Counted from the stretch's first letter, positions 17,984 to 27,378 are shown. The stretch: DNA of 64,000 nt from Pseudomonadota bacterium (GCA_021324155.1 JAJPJQ010000021.1:100991-164990); one strand, 5' to 3'. The notes: generated by a model from the letters alone, not told the origin. Numbers and translations are program-made.

Positions 17984-19117
17984 ATGAAAATTCCCTGCGC
18001 GATTTACCGCGGCGGCACGAGCAAGCCGATCTTCTTTCTCGAAAAAGATCTGCCGCGCGACACTAAAGCGAGAGACGAGGCCGTCCTCGCGGCTTTCGGC
18101 AGTCCCGATCTCCGGCAGATCGACGGCCTCGGCGGGGCCGACCCGCTCACGAGCAAGGTCGCCTACATCGGTCCGCCGTCGGTGCGCGACGCCGATGTCG
18201 ACTACACCTTCGGCTATGTCGGCATCAGAGACCCGGTGATCGACTACACCGGCAACTGCGGCAACACTTCCGCCGCGGTCGGTCCTTTCGCGCTGCTGCG
18301 CGGCTTGATCGAGCCGCAAGAGCCGGTGACCAAAATTCGCATTTACAACACCAACACGAAAAAAATCATCGTCGGCGAGTTTCCCGTCGTCAACGGCGAG
18401 TTCGACAGCGAGGGTGAATTCCGCATCGACGGCGTACCCGGCTCGGGATCGAAAATTCTGCTCGATTTTCTCGACTCCGGTGGCGCCGTGACCGGCAAGC
18501 TGCTGCCCACCGGCAAGGTCAAAGAGAACATTAAATTTCCCACGCTCGGGACGCTGACGGTGTCGATGGTCGACGCCGCGAACCCGTTCGTCTTCGTGCG
18601 CGCGACGGATTTGGGCATGAAAGACGACGCGACGTCGGATCAGATATCGGCCGACGAGCCGCTGCTCAAGAAGTGCGAAGAGATCCGCTCGGTCGTGGCC
18701 GAGATCATGGGCATCGCCAAGCGCGAAGAAGCGACGCAAAAGAGTCCCGGCGTTCCCAAGATCGCGCTCGTCTCCCCGCCGACGACCTACCAGACGCCCA
18801 AGGGCAAAGTCGACGCGCGCGATGTCGACGTCGTCGCGCGCATGACCGCGCTGCAGAAGCTGCACAAAGCGTACGCCGTCACGGGCGCCGTCTGCCTCGG
18901 CGCGGCGGCGAAAGTCGAAGGAACCATCGTCAACGAGATTTATCGCAAGGTGCAGCCGGAGAATCCGCCGGCGGTGCGGATCGGCCATCCTTCGGGAACG
19001 ATCCAGGTGGAGATCGAGACGCGGAAGGAAAACGGCGGGCTTATTCTTTCGAAGGCCGCGCTCGCGCGCACGGCCAGACTTTTGATGGACGGCAACGTCT
19101 ATCTGCCCGGACGCTGA
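17984..19117 (+). CDS. prpF: PrpF-family isomerase
   Basis: The 377-residue protein starts MKIPCAIYRGGTSKPIFFLE, as PrpF does, and has GLGGADPLTSKVAYI and YTGNCGNTSAAVGPFAL, the diaminopimelate-epimerase-like catalytic core. PrpF isomerises aconitate-type intermediates in the 2-methylcitrate cycle; relatives act on 4-oxalomesaconate or methylitaconate. No prpB, prpC or acnD is visible, so the substrate here is not fixed. A ribosome site, AAGGAATTATT, precedes the ATG. Confidence 0.85.
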   Translation: MKIPCAIYRGGTSKPIFFLEKDLPRDTKARDEAVLAAFGSPDLRQIDGLGGADPLTSKVAYIGPPSVRDADVDYTFGYVGIRDPVIDYTGNCGNTSAAVGPFALLRGLIEPQEPVTKIRIYNTNTKKIIVGEFPVVNGEFDSEGEFRIDGVPGSGSKILLDFLDSGGAVTGKLLPTGKVKENIKFPTLGTLTVSMVDAANPFVFVRATDLGMKDDATSDQISADEPLLKKCEEIRSVVAEIMGIAKREEATQKSPGVPKIALVSPPTTYQTPKGKVDARDVDVVARMTALQKLHKAYAVTGAVCLGAAAKVEGTIVNEIYRKVQPENPPAVRIGHPSGTIQVEIETRKENGGLILSKAALARTARLLMDGNVYLPGR

Positions 19118-19139
19118 GTCCGGTGCAAAGTCAGTTCGG

Positions 19140-20234
19140 CTACTTCCCCGCGCCGCCGAGCGCTTCTTCGACGAGCTTCATCACCGGCTTCATCGCATCC
19201 CACTGACTATCGGTATCGAGATACTTGACGCCGTCGATCCGGCGATACTTGGGATGGACGTCGTCCTTGGGAATATCGATCCTGAGCGAGTCCGGCGCGC
19301 CGTCTTCCGACTGCGCCAGCGCTTTCTGAAAATTGATCTGCCCATCGCGTGACAAGAACCAATTGACGAAGAGCTTCGCGGCGTTCGGGTGCGGCGCCCG
19401 CTTGATCAGTGTGATAAACCCCTGTCCGGCGCTGAGCGCCGCGCCTTCCTTCATCAAACCTAATGAATCGACCGGCAATCCCTGCTGCTTCCCGCGCTCG
19501 GCTCCTTCGCACCAGAAGCAGATCGCGAATTTTCCCGCCGCCAGCCAGTCGAGCCCCTGGCGCCGGTCGCGAAAAAATTTCATGTCGGTCTCGGTTAAAA
19601 GGCGCCGGAGAAATTCCGGCCCGAGCTCCGGACTGTAATAGAACAAGCGGATCGCGCTGCCGCCGGTTCCCGGCGCGCGGATGTCGCGCATCTCCATCCG
19701 CCCTTTCCATTTGGGATTCAACAAATCGCGGAATGAAGAAAATTCCTTCGCGTTGACGAGCTGCGTGTTGTAATACACCTGCCCCAGCTGCGACGAGCCG
19801 ACGTAGCGAAACAAATAACTCTTCTCCGGATCGGCGTAGCGGTGCGCCTTGCCCCACCACTTCGACTCATCCACGACTTCCGGCAGCAGCAGCGCGGGCT
19901 TGATCATATCGAGCAGCTTCGCCAGATAGAAGTTGTAGCTTCTGAGCACGCCGACCATGAAGACGTCGGCGAGATATTTTCCCGCGCGCCGCTCGGCCAT
20001 GAAGCGGCGCTCGAGATCGAGTTCGACGCCGCTCACGGTCACGAGCTTGATATCCGGAAACGCCTTTTGAAAGGCGCCGGATTCGAGCGCCGGCGCGTAG
20101 GTGCTGTGAACGTAAACCGTCAGCTGTCCTTCTTTTTTCGCCGCCTGGACAGTCCGCTCCCACTCGGAGGACTTCTCCGCGGCTCCCGCGATGCCGGCTA
20201 GAAGCGCGAGCAGCGCGGCAATCAAGCATCGCAT
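19140..20234 (-). CDS. Extracellular solute-binding protein, Fe3+/putrescine-type ABC binding component
   Basis: The mature part of this 364-residue protein has a family-1 solute-binding fold: EGQLTVYVHSTYAP at the start, LVNAKEFSSFRDLLNPKWKGR in the middle and AAKLFVNWFLSRDGQ late. A signal peptide, MRCLIAALLALLAGIAGA, supports the ATG at 20234 over a TTG six codons upstream. Such proteins bind ferric iron or organic ligands. No permease or ATPase is nearby. It is convergent with prpF with a 22-base gap. Confidence 0.8.
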   Translation of the reverse strand: MRCLIAALLALLAGIAGAAEKSSEWERTVQAAKKEGQLTVYVHSTYAPALESGAFQKAFPDIKLVTVSGVELDLERRFMAERRAGKYLADVFMVGVLRSYNFYLAKLLDMIKPALLLPEVVDESKWWGKAHRYADPEKSYLFRYVGSSQLGQVYYNTQLVNAKEFSSFRDLLNPKWKGRMEMRDIRAPGTGGSAIRLFYYSPELGPEFLRRLLTETDMKFFRDRRQGLDWLAAGKFAICFWCEGAERGKQQGLPVDSLGLMKEGAALSAGQGFITLIKRAPHPNAAKLFVNWFLSRDGQINFQKALAQSEDGAPDSLRIDIPKDDVHPKYRRIDGVKYLDTDSQWDAMKPVMKLVEEALGGAGK

Positions 20235-20287
20235 CGGAAAATCTCGCGTCAACGAATGCAGTGAAATATCGAAGGACGTCGCGTTGC

Positions 20288-20641
20288 CTATGACAACATC
20301 TTTTTCAGCGCCTGGATGTCCTTTTTGACTTTGGCGAGGGCGTTCTTGTAAGCGGCGTCGGGGAGGGCGAGCCGGAGCTGCTTGCGCTCTTCTTTTTTGT
20401 TCTCTTTGAGCTTCTTGCGCGCGCCTTCGATCGTAAAGTTTTCGGTATAAAGCAGCCGCTTGATCTCGAGCAGCAGCTCAACGTCGCGCTTCTTGTAGAG
20501 CCGGTGGCGCGATGGCGCCTTGCCGGGCTTCAGCAGATCGAATTCGGTTTCCCAAAACCGGAGCACGTAGGGCTTGACGCCCAGAATCTTGCTCACCTCT
20601 CCGATCTTGAAATAAAGCTTATCGGGAATCCGGAGAGCCAT
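20288..20641 (-). CDS. MerR-family regulator of the pheT-ihfA operon tail
   Basis: The 117-residue protein has the MerR winged helix: YFKIGEVSKILGVKPYVLRFWETEF, then RHRLYKKRDVELLLEIKRLLY, and a short coiled C-terminus rich in Lys (KKLKENKKEERKQ). It lacks cysteines for metal binding. A MerR gene directly after ihfA at the end of the thrS-infC-rplT-pheST operon is common in deltaproteobacteria. The start is eight bases after the ihfA stop, so it is part of the same operon. Confidence 0.85.
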   Translation of the reverse strand: MALRIPDKLYFKIGEVSKILGVKPYVLRFWETEFDLLKPGKAPSRHRLYKKRDVELLLEIKRLLYTENFTIEGARKKLKENKKEERKQLRLALPDAAYKNALAKVKKDIQALKKMLS

Positions 20642-20649
20642 AGAAAAGT

Positions 20650-20940
20650 CTATGACTGGGATGCGCCGCTGTTGAGGCTCTTCTTGAGGATCTGGCTCGG
20701 TTTGAACGTGAGGACTTTGCGGCCGGCAATGATGATCTCATCGCCGGTCTGGGGATTGCGGCCCTTCCGCGGCCGCTTCGTATTGACAACGAAGTTGCCG
20801 AAGCCGGAGACTTTGACTTTTTCGCCCTTTTCGAGGCAGCCCTTGATGATGTCAAACGTCGCTTCGACGACATCGGTGGCGTCTTTTTTGGAGAAGCCTA
20901 CCTTCTCGTAGATTCGGGCGATGATTTCAGCTTTGGTCAT
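20650..20940 (-). CDS. ihfA: Integration host factor alpha subunit
   Basis: The 96-residue protein has the DNABII fold: MTKAEIIARIYEKVGFSKKDA at the start, VSGFGNFVVNTKRPRKGRNPQTGD, with the intercalating proline in the RNPQTG arm, and the usual C-terminus. IHF bends DNA at recombination, replication and sigma-54 promoters; the NtrC-like regulator at 44847-46289 may use it. Located 42 bases after pheT. Confidence 0.93.
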   Translation of the reverse strand: MTKAEIIARIYEKVGFSKKDATDVVEATFDIIKGCLEKGEKVKVSGFGNFVVNTKRPRKGRNPQTGDEIIIAGRKVLTFKPSQILKKSLNSGASQS

Positions 20941-20982
20941 CTTCCGACCTCTCTTTCCGGGTCGCTCGATCGATTCGCACGA

Positions 20983-23046
20983 TCAGCCTCTCAGCTGGGC
21001 TCCGAAGACTTCGCCGAGCCTCGCCACGAGCTCCTGATGCACCGTTTGCACCTCCGTATCGGTCAACGTCCGGTCCTGTGCTCGGTAGGAGATCGAGAAT
21101 GCGAGGCTCTTCTTGCCTTCCGGAATCGATGCGCCGCGGTATTGGTCGAACACCTCCACTTTTTCAATAAGGACGTTCCGCAGATCTTTGATCCAGTCAA
21201 TAATCCGTTGAGCCGGGAACGCGTCGTCGACAACCATCGCCAGGTCGCGCTCGACGGATGGAAACCTCGGAAGGGACCGGACCGCTAACTCAGGCGAAAG
21301 ATACTGAAGCAATTTTCCAAAGTCAAGTTCAAAGGTTAGACACCGTCCGAGGGACAACTCTTCGGCCAGGTCGGGATGAATCTCCCCGACATAGCCGAGC
21401 TCGGCACGTCCGGCCGCTAGGCGCGCCGCCCGGCCGGGATGGAGGAACGCAGGCGGATCGGCGGCGTTCCAGCTCCATTCGCCGCCGCGGCCGTCCAGGA
21501 TACCTTCGACCAAGCCCTTCGCGTCGAGAAAGCCGAAAGGCGCCTCCTCCGCGCGCAGCCCGCGCCGGCCGCGGCGGCCGTAGAGCAGCGCTGCGAGATG
21601 GTAGCGCTCGGCCGGCTCGTCCTTGGTGTCAAGGTAAAAGACTTTATTCAGCGCGAACGCGGCGAAGCCTTCGGCGCGCTGCGCCAGATTCACTTTCAAG
21701 TCTTCGATGAGGCCGGGGACGAGGCTCAAGCGCATCTCCGCGCTCTCCTGCACCAGCGGATTGAGAATGGCGACCGGCTTCTCCCCTGCTAAAAGGCCTG
21801 GAAAGCGGCGGTTGATGTCAGCGGAGGTGAACGGCAGATGAATCGCTTCGACGAGGCCCTCGCCGACAAGATACGAGCGCACGCCGCGGTCGGCACGGAG
21901 CCGCGCGTCGGGCTTGCCGGAAAGCAGCGCTCGCGGCAAGGTCGACGGGATCTTATCGTAGCCGTGCACCCGCGCCAGTTCCTCGATCAAGTCGGCCTCG
22001 CGCGTCAGATCGCCGCGATAAGTCGGGGGCGTGACCTTCAAGGCAGCTTTGGTGGCCTGCACCTTGCAGCCCAGCGCCTTCAAATTCTTTTCGATCTCCG
22101 CCGGTTTGATATCGACGCCGACGATCTCCGAGACGCGCGCGTGACGTACAGCAATAGCCGCCGGCGCCGGGGGACGCGGATACCGATCGATGATACCGCC
22201 GAAAGTATTTCCGCCGGCGATCTCCTGCAACAGCGCGACGGCGCGCTCGAGCGCGGCGACCGTGCCCTCCGGGTCGACGCCGCGTTCGAAGCGATGCGAC
22301 GCCTCGCTGTGGAGACCGAGCCGCTTCGCCGTGCGGCGCACCGTCGCCGGATCGAAACGCGCGCTTTCGAGCAGCACAGCCGTGGTGCCTTGATGAACCT
22401 CTGAATCGCGGCCGCCCATGACGCCCGCGAGCGCGACGGGAACGTCGCCGTCGCAGATCAGCAGGTCCTCCGGCGCGAGCCGCCGCTCGACCTCGTCGAG
22501 CGTGACGAACGTCGCGATCTCTTTCGCCTGCCGCACGACGATGCGCTTGGCATCGAGCCGTTCGAGATCGAAGGCATGCAGCGGCTGCGCCGTCTCGACC
22601 ATCACGTAGTTCGTTATATCGACGACGTTATTGATCGCGCGGATTCCCGCCGCCTCAAGCCGAAAGCGGAGCCAATCGGGCGACGGCCGGAGGCGGATCG
22701 ATTCGACCGCCTGCGCCGAATAGCGTTGACAGGCGCGGGGGCTCTGGATTTCGACTTTAACGGGCGCGTTAGCGTTGGCTTTCTGCACCGCGGGCTTGCG
22801 CGCCGGCGCCTTCATACGGCCGGCCTTCAGCGCGGCAATCTCGCGGGCGATGCCGATCACGCCGAGGCAGTCGCCGCGGTTCGGCGTCACAGCGAGCTCG
22901 AAGATCCAGTCCTCGCTGCCGTCCGGCGCGCGCGCCGGCGCGAGCGATTCGACCTCGAGGCCCGCCATCGTGAGCGTCTCGGCGAGCTTTTCGGGAGCGT
23001 CGCGGAGATCGACGAACTCCTTCAGCCAATTGAGGGTGAGCTTCAT
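20983..23046 (-). CDS. pheT: Phenylalanyl-tRNA synthetase beta subunit lacking the N-terminal tRNA-binding domain
   Basis: The 687-residue subunit has the N-terminal strand (LTLNWLKEFVDL), the B3/B4 editing part (INNVVDITNYVMVETAQPLHAFDLERL, the usual 'NNVVDITNYV'), B5, the synthetase-like core and a C-terminal anticodon-binding FDX-ACB domain (RFPSVERDLAMVVDD). After residue 38 it jumps straight to TPNRGDCLG at residues 54-62, which in E. coli lies near residue 155. The whole EMAP/OB tRNA-binding domain of about 105 residues is therefore absent; the family length is about 795. The ATG at 23046 opens the conserved strand. It pairs with pheS, two bases away. Confidence 0.9.
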   Translation of the reverse strand: MKLTLNWLKEFVDLRDAPEKLAETLTMAGLEVESLAPARAPDGSEDWIFELAVTPNRGDCLGVIGIAREIAALKAGRMKAPARKPAVQKANANAPVKVEIQSPRACQRYSAQAVESIRLRPSPDWLRFRLEAAGIRAINNVVDITNYVMVETAQPLHAFDLERLDAKRIVVRQAKEIATFVTLDEVERRLAPEDLLICDGDVPVALAGVMGGRDSEVHQGTTAVLLESARFDPATVRRTAKRLGLHSEASHRFERGVDPEGTVAALERAVALLQEIAGGNTFGGIIDRYPRPPAPAAIAVRHARVSEIVGVDIKPAEIEKNLKALGCKVQATKAALKVTPPTYRGDLTREADLIEELARVHGYDKIPSTLPRALLSGKPDARLRADRGVRSYLVGEGLVEAIHLPFTSADINRRFPGLLAGEKPVAILNPLVQESAEMRLSLVPGLIEDLKVNLAQRAEGFAAFALNKVFYLDTKDEPAERYHLAALLYGRRGRRGLRAEEAPFGFLDAKGLVEGILDGRGGEWSWNAADPPAFLHPGRAARLAAGRAELGYVGEIHPDLAEELSLGRCLTFELDFGKLLQYLSPELAVRSLPRFPSVERDLAMVVDDAFPAQRIIDWIKDLRNVLIEKVEVFDQYRGASIPEGKKSLAFSISYRAQDRTLTDTEVQTVHQELVARLGEVFGAQLRG

Positions 23047-23048
23047 CG

Positions 23049-24095
23049 TCAGAAGCTCGGGAACTGCCGTAAAAAGCGCAGGTCGTTTTGAAAGAAGAGG
23101 CGGATGTCTTCTACGCCATACTTGAGCATCGCGATGCGCTCGACGCCCATGCCGAAGGCGAAGCCGGAGAATTTTTCCGCGTCGTAGCCGACGAAGCGGA
23201 AGACCTCGGGATCGATCATGCCGGAGCCCAGAATTTCGAGCCAGCCGGTCCCCTTGCAGACGCGGCACGCGTGCGAATCGCGCAGCGCGCCTTTGCCGTC
23301 GCAGATGACGCAGCCGATATCGACCTCGGCGCTCGGCTCGGTGAACGGGAAGAAGCTCGGGCGGAAGCGCACGCGCGCGTCGGCGCTGAAAATCTGGCGT
23401 AGCACGTGCGTGAGCACGCCCTTCAAATCGGTGAATGCGATGCCGCGGTCGACCATGAAACCCTCGACCTGATGGAACATCGGCGAGTGCGTCGCGTCGT
23501 CGTCATGGCGGTAGACCGCGCCCGGCACGATGATCTGGAGCGGCGGCTTGCGGCTCTCCATGACGTGGATCTGCACCGGCGAGGTGTGCGTTCGCAGCAG
23601 CCGCTCGGCGGCGACGAAGAAGGTGTCCTGCATGTCGCGCGCCGGGTGGTCCTTCGGCATGTTGAGCGCTTCGAAGTTGTGGTAGTCGTCCTCGATGTCC
23701 GGTCCGCGCGCGATCTCGAAGCCCATCGCCGAGAAAACATCCACGATCTCATCCACCACCATCGTCAAAGGATGCACGCGCCCGCGTTCGCGCCGCGACC
23801 CGGGGAGCGTGATGTCCACGCGCTCTTCGGTGAGCGCCTTAGAGCGTTTTTCCGCTTTGAGAGATTCAAGACAGCCCGCGATGCGTTCTTCGATGAACGC
23901 GCGCAGGCGATTGAGCTCCTCCCCGCGCTGCGGGCGCTCCTCGGGCGCAACGTCCTTCAGCCCGCGCAGCAGTCCGGTGACCGTTCCCTTGCGGCCAAGG
24001 TATTCGACGCGAAGCTGTTCCACCTCGGCCTCGGAGACCGACCGGCTTAGACGGCCGGCGACCTCCTCTTTGAGGCGCTCGAGCGATTCGTTCAT
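23049..24095 (-). CDS. pheS: Phenylalanyl-tRNA synthetase alpha subunit
   Basis: The 348-residue subunit has an N-terminal coiled coil (NESLERLKEEVAGRLSRSVSEA) and the class II core: motif 2 YRHDDDATHSPMFHQVEGF, the Phe pocket RPSFFPFTEPSAEVD, and motif 3 GFAFGMGVERIAMLKYG. It also has a two-CxxC insertion (CVICDGK...CRVCKGTGW) seen in many bacterial PheS proteins that may bind zinc. Charging tRNA-Phe needs the alpha2beta2 complex with pheT. It is 10 bases after rplT. Confidence 0.93.
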   Translation of the reverse strand: MNESLERLKEEVAGRLSRSVSEAEVEQLRVEYLGRKGTVTGLLRGLKDVAPEERPQRGEELNRLRAFIEERIAGCLESLKAEKRSKALTEERVDITLPGSRRERGRVHPLTMVVDEIVDVFSAMGFEIARGPDIEDDYHNFEALNMPKDHPARDMQDTFFVAAERLLRTHTSPVQIHVMESRKPPLQIIVPGAVYRHDDDATHSPMFHQVEGFMVDRGIAFTDLKGVLTHVLRQIFSADARVRFRPSFFPFTEPSAEVDIGCVICDGKGALRDSHACRVCKGTGWLEILGSGMIDPEVFRFVGYDAEKFSGFAFGMGVERIAMLKYGVEDIRLFFQNDLRFLRQFPSF

Positions 24096-24105
24096 GCGAC
24101 GGAAT

Positions 24106-24465
24106 TTAAGCCGTCAGATGGGACTTGGCGAGCTCGGCAATGCGGCCGAACGCGGGCGCGTCGGCGACGGCGATGTCGGCGAGGATCTTCCGGTCCAGCT
24201 CCACTCCGGCCTGCTTGAGGCCGCGGATCAACTGGCTGTAGGAGATACCTGAGAGGCGCGCCCCTGCGTTGATCCGCGTGATCCACAGCGTGCGGAACTC
24301 GCGCCGCCGCACCCGGCGGTCTCTATAAGCGAAGGCGAGCCCGCGCTCGACGGTCTCGCGCGCCATGCGATAGAGCTTGCGCCGGCCTCCGACGTAGCCC
24401 TTCGCCAGCTTCATGATCTTTTTCCGCCGACGTCTGGTTTTACTTCCCCCTTTAGCTCTCGGCAC
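24106..24465 (-). CDS. rplT: 50S ribosomal protein L20
   Basis: 119 residues: [28 protein letters not shown] with the basic N-terminus that threads into 23S rRNA, and the globular part [30 protein letters not shown]. The start is GTG at 24465, with AGGAG seven bases upstream. L20 also represses its own operon in other bacteria. Between it and rpmI lies a spacer with GGCG repeats. Confidence 0.95.
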   Translation of the reverse strand: MPRAKGGSKTRRRRKKIMKLAKGYVGGRRKLYRMARETVERGLAFAYRDRRVRRREFRTLWITRINAGARLSGISYSQLIRGLKQAGVELDRKILADIAVADAPAFGRIAELAKSHLTA

Positions 24466-24484
24466 TGCAGTGCTCCTTCCTAAG

Positions 24485-24560
24485 AAGGCGTGAGGCGAGA
24501 GGCGTAAGGCGCGAGCAGGAACGCATTCTCACTATCGCCTACGACTCCGCCAATCGCCTA
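24485..24560. repeat. GGCG-rich iterated spacer between rpmI and rplT
   Basis: A run of (T/A)(G/A)AGGCG words at 24485-24512 is followed at 24534-24560 by CGCCT-type words, so the two halves can pair. It may fold in the rpmI-rplT mRNA and regulate L20 expression. I recognise only the pattern, not a named element. Confidence 0.4.
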
Positions 24561-24755
24561 AAGATACGGTACTAATTTGCGAATGTTTTTCTGCTCGGCG
24601 TCTGAAACCAGCGCGCCCTGGCGCAGATTCCGCTTACGCTTCTTGCCCTTCGACGACAGCAGATGGCCCTTGAAGCCCTTGTTGCGCTTGATCTTCCCAG
24701 TGCCGGTGACGCGGAATCTTTTCATCGCGCCGCGGCTGCTTTTGATCTTCGGCAT
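24558..24755 (-). CDS. rpmI: 50S ribosomal protein L35
   Basis: 65 residues: [31 protein letters not shown], the invariant L35 opening and basic body, ends at [20 protein letters not shown] site five bases upstream of the ATG. Lies 17 bases after infC and 92 before rplT in the usual infC-rpmI-rplT order. Confidence 0.95.
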   Translation of the reverse strand: MPKIKSSRGAMKRFRVTGTGKIKRNKGFKGHLLSSKGKKRKRNLRQGALVSDAEQKNIRKLVPYL

Positions 24756-24771
24756 TTCGTCTCCTCGTTCG

Positions 24772-25284
24772 TTAGGCCTGCTGCTTCGGTACCAGCAGCA
24801 TCGCCATGTTTCTTCCTTCCAGGCGCGGCGGGATGTCGAGCTTGGCGATGTCCTGCACCTGGCCCACGACCGAGTTGAGCATGTCTCGTCCCAACTCAGG
24901 GTGCGTGATCTCGCGGCCGCGAAACAGCACAGATACTTTCACGCGCTGCCCGCGCTCGATAAAGCGGCGGATGTTTTTTACCTTGTAAACCAAATCGTGG
25001 CGGTCGGTGCGCGATCCCATCTTCACTTCTTTGATTGAAACGAATGTCTTCTTTCCGCCGCTCTGCGATTTCTTTTTTTGCTGATAGCGGAATTTCCCAT
25101 AGTCCATCATGCGGCAGACCGGCGGCTGGGCCTCCGGGGCCACTTCGACCAAGTCGACGCCCAGCGCCTCGACCTGCTTCAATGCGTCGTAGAGCGTCAT
25201 CACGCCCAACTGGCTGCCGTCGACGCCGATCACGCGCACGTCGCGTGCGCGAATCTGATGGTTGATTCTCGCTTCTCTAGCTAT
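24772..25284 (-). CDS. infC: Translation initiation factor IF-3 with an AUA start
   Basis: The 170-residue factor reads M(ATA)[26 protein letters not shown] and continues with the linker and C-domain ([15 protein letters not shown] and [17 protein letters not shown]). The shorter GTG start at 25239 would cut the conserved INHQIR segment, so I chose ATA at 25284, which has AGGGGG six bases upstream and gives a full-length family match. IF-3 genes normally use rare AUU, AUC or AUA starts and are autoregulated by IF-3 start-codon proofreading. It sits between thrS and rpmI. Confidence 0.88.
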   Translation of the reverse strand: MAREARINHQIRARDVRVIGVDGSQLGVMTLYDALKQVEALGVDLVEVAPEAQPPVCRMMDYGKFRYQQKKKSQSGGKKTFVSIKEVKMGSRTDRHDLVYKVKNIRRFIERGQRVKVSVLFRGREITHPELGRDMLNSVVGQVQDIAKLDIPPRLEGRNMAMLLVPKQQA

Positions 25285-25335
25285 AAGCCACCCCCTGGAT
25301 TTTGGAATTTCAGGTTTTCAGTTTCCGGTCTTAAG

Positions 25336-27255
25336 TCAAGCCGGGCGCTCATGCGTCGCCTGGGCGACCTCCGTTCTTAGCATTTCCATAAATTCTTTTA
25401 CAGGGGCGGCTTTGAGATTTTCGCCCCCTCGACGCCGCGGGGCGACGGTGCTTTCCTTGACTTCCCGGTCGCCGATCACGAGCGCGTAAGGCACTTTTTC
25501 GAGCTGCGCTTCGCGAATTTTATAGCCCAGTTTCTCGTTCCGCTCATCCAGCTCGGCGCGCCAGCCCGCGGCGATAAGCTCCTCGTGAACGCCGCGCGCA
25601 TAGTCTTTCTGCGCGTCAGTGACGGTCAAGATCTTCACTTGCACGGGCGCGAGCCAGAGCGGAAAAGCGCCGGCGCAATGCTCAATCAGGATACCCATGA
25701 AGCGCTCGATCGAGCCGAGCAGCGCGCGGTGGATCATGACCGGACGGTGCTCCGCGCCGTCGGGAGCGACATACATCAAACCGAAGCGCTCCGGCATCTG
25801 GAAATCGAGCTGGATGGTCGCGAGCTGCCAGCCGCGGCGCAGCGCGTCGAAGACCTCGAAATCGATCTTCGGCCCGTAAAATGCCCCGTCGCCGGGATTG
25901 AGCTTATACTCGATTCCCTCGCGCTTGAGAGACTGCGCGAGGGCGTCCTCGGCGTGCGCCCAGACGTCCAGGCTGCCCAAATATTTTTCGGGGCGGGTCG
26001 AAAGCTTCACCTGCATCTCGTTGAACTCGAAGGTACGGTAGACCTCGCGCAGCATTTTGAGCAGCGTGGTCATCTCCGCCTCGATCTGATCGGGAGCGCA
26101 GAAGATATGCGCGTCGTCCTGCGAGAACGAGCGCACGCGGGTGAGGCCGGCGGTGACGCCCGATTTCTCGTAGCGGTGGAGCCGGCCGAAATCCGCGTAG
26201 CGGAGCGGCAGATCGCGGTATGAACGCTTCTTCGAGGCATAGATGTAGGTATGCCCGGGGCAGTTCATCGGCTTGACGCCGAATTCGCGATCCTCGATGC
26301 GGCTGAAATACATGCTGTCGCGGAAGTGGTCGTAATGACCCGACCGGTGCCACAACTCGACGTCGAAAATCTGCGGCGTGATCACTTCCTGATAGCCGTA
26401 GCGCGCGTAGAGGCGGCGCATGTACGTGATGAGACCGTTGTAAACCGCAGCGCCCTTCGGATGAAAAAACGGGCTTGCCGGCGCGACCGGATGGAAGCTG
26501 AAGAGATCGAGCTCTTTGCCGAGCCGGCGGTGATCGCGGTTCTTCGCCTCTTCCAGCAGCTTGAGATAATCCTTGAGCGCGCTCTCGGTCGGCCACGAGG
26601 TGCCGTAGATGCGCTGGAGCATCTCGTTTTTCTCGTCGCCGCGCCAGTACGCGCCGGCGACCCCGGTGAGCTTGAACGCCTTGATGACGCCGGTGGACGG
26701 CACGTGCGGGCCGCGACAAAGATCGACCCAGTCGCCCTGCCGGTATAGCGAGACGGTCTCTTCCGGGATGTCTTTCAATATCTCGACCTTGTAGTCCTCG
26801 CCCATCCGGCGGAAGATATCGATCGCCGCCGAGCGCGGCATCTCTTCACGCGTCACCTTCAGATCTTTGCCCGCGATTTCATGCATGCGGGCTTCGATCT
26901 TCTCGAGTTCCTCGGGCGAAAACGGTTTATCGCGCTTGAAGTCGTAATAAAAGCCGTGCTCGATTGTCGGGCCGATCGTCACCTGGGTTCCGGGATAGAG
27001 ACTCTGCACCGCCTGCGCCATCAGATGCGCCGTCGAATGCCTGAGTATGTCGATGCCGTCCTCGCTGTCGAGCCGAATCCATTCGAGCGCGCAATCGCGC
27101 TCGATGGCGCGAGACAGATCGACCGCGGCGCCGTCGAGCTTGGCGGCGACGATGTCGCCGTCGATACCGGCGCGCGCCGCGACCTCGCGCACGAGGGCGC
27201 CGCGGTCGACTTCGACCGATTTACCCCCCGGCAATTCGACCCGTACTTTTCCCAA
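25336..27255 (-). CDS. thrS: Threonyl-tRNA synthetase
   Basis: The 639-residue enzyme has TGS, editing and class II catalytic domains: HSTAHLMAQAVQ in the editing domain, then KPMNCPGHTYIY (zinc-site Cys), FSQDDAHIF with the zinc His, and MIHRALLGSIERF with the second His. The C-terminal anticodon domain (PVQVKILTVTDA) follows. It starts with TTG at 27255 after AGGA. It is the first gene of the infC-rpmI-rplT-pheST-ihfA-merR operon, with no obvious gene between it and the tRNA-Val. Confidence 0.94.
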   Translation of the reverse strand: MGKVRVELPGGKSVEVDRGALVREVAARAGIDGDIVAAKLDGAAVDLSRAIERDCALEWIRLDSEDGIDILRHSTAHLMAQAVQSLYPGTQVTIGPTIEHGFYYDFKRDKPFSPEELEKIEARMHEIAGKDLKVTREEMPRSAAIDIFRRMGEDYKVEILKDIPEETVSLYRQGDWVDLCRGPHVPSTGVIKAFKLTGVAGAYWRGDEKNEMLQRIYGTSWPTESALKDYLKLLEEAKNRDHRRLGKELDLFSFHPVAPASPFFHPKGAAVYNGLITYMRRLYARYGYQEVITPQIFDVELWHRSGHYDHFRDSMYFSRIEDREFGVKPMNCPGHTYIYASKKRSYRDLPLRYADFGRLHRYEKSGVTAGLTRVRSFSQDDAHIFCAPDQIEAEMTTLLKMLREVYRTFEFNEMQVKLSTRPEKYLGSLDVWAHAEDALAQSLKREGIEYKLNPGDGAFYGPKIDFEVFDALRRGWQLATIQLDFQMPERFGLMYVAPDGAEHRPVMIHRALLGSIERFMGILIEHCAGAFPLWLAPVQVKILTVTDAQKDYARGVHEELIAAGWRAELDERNEKLGYKIREAQLEKVPYALVIGDREVKESTVAPRRRGGENLKAAPVKEFMEMLRTEVAQATHERPA

Positions 27256-27293
27256 GGCTGATTCCTAACTTCCGCCTTCGACTTTGAAGGAGA

Positions 27294-27368
27294 TGGTAGG
27301 CACGGGCGGGATTGAACCGCCGACCTCTTCCGTGTCAAGGAAGCGCTCTCCCACTGAGCTACGTGCCT
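27294..27368 (-). tRNA. tRNA-Val(GAC): tRNA-Val (anticodon GAC)
   Basis: A 75-base cloverleaf: 7-bp acceptor (AGGCACG / CGTGCCT), 4-bp D stem, anticodon stem CTTCC/GGAAG with loop TTGACAC (anticodon GAC), T arm GGCGG-TTCAATC-CCGCC, discriminator A and encoded CCA. It lies between thrS and pgsA. Confidence 0.95.
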
Positions 27369-27378
27369 GTAAAATATC

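Noticed and set aside
25239..25284. GTG at 25239 as infC start
   Set aside because: It removes the conserved INHQIR segment; the AUA upstream fits the family and has a ribosome site.
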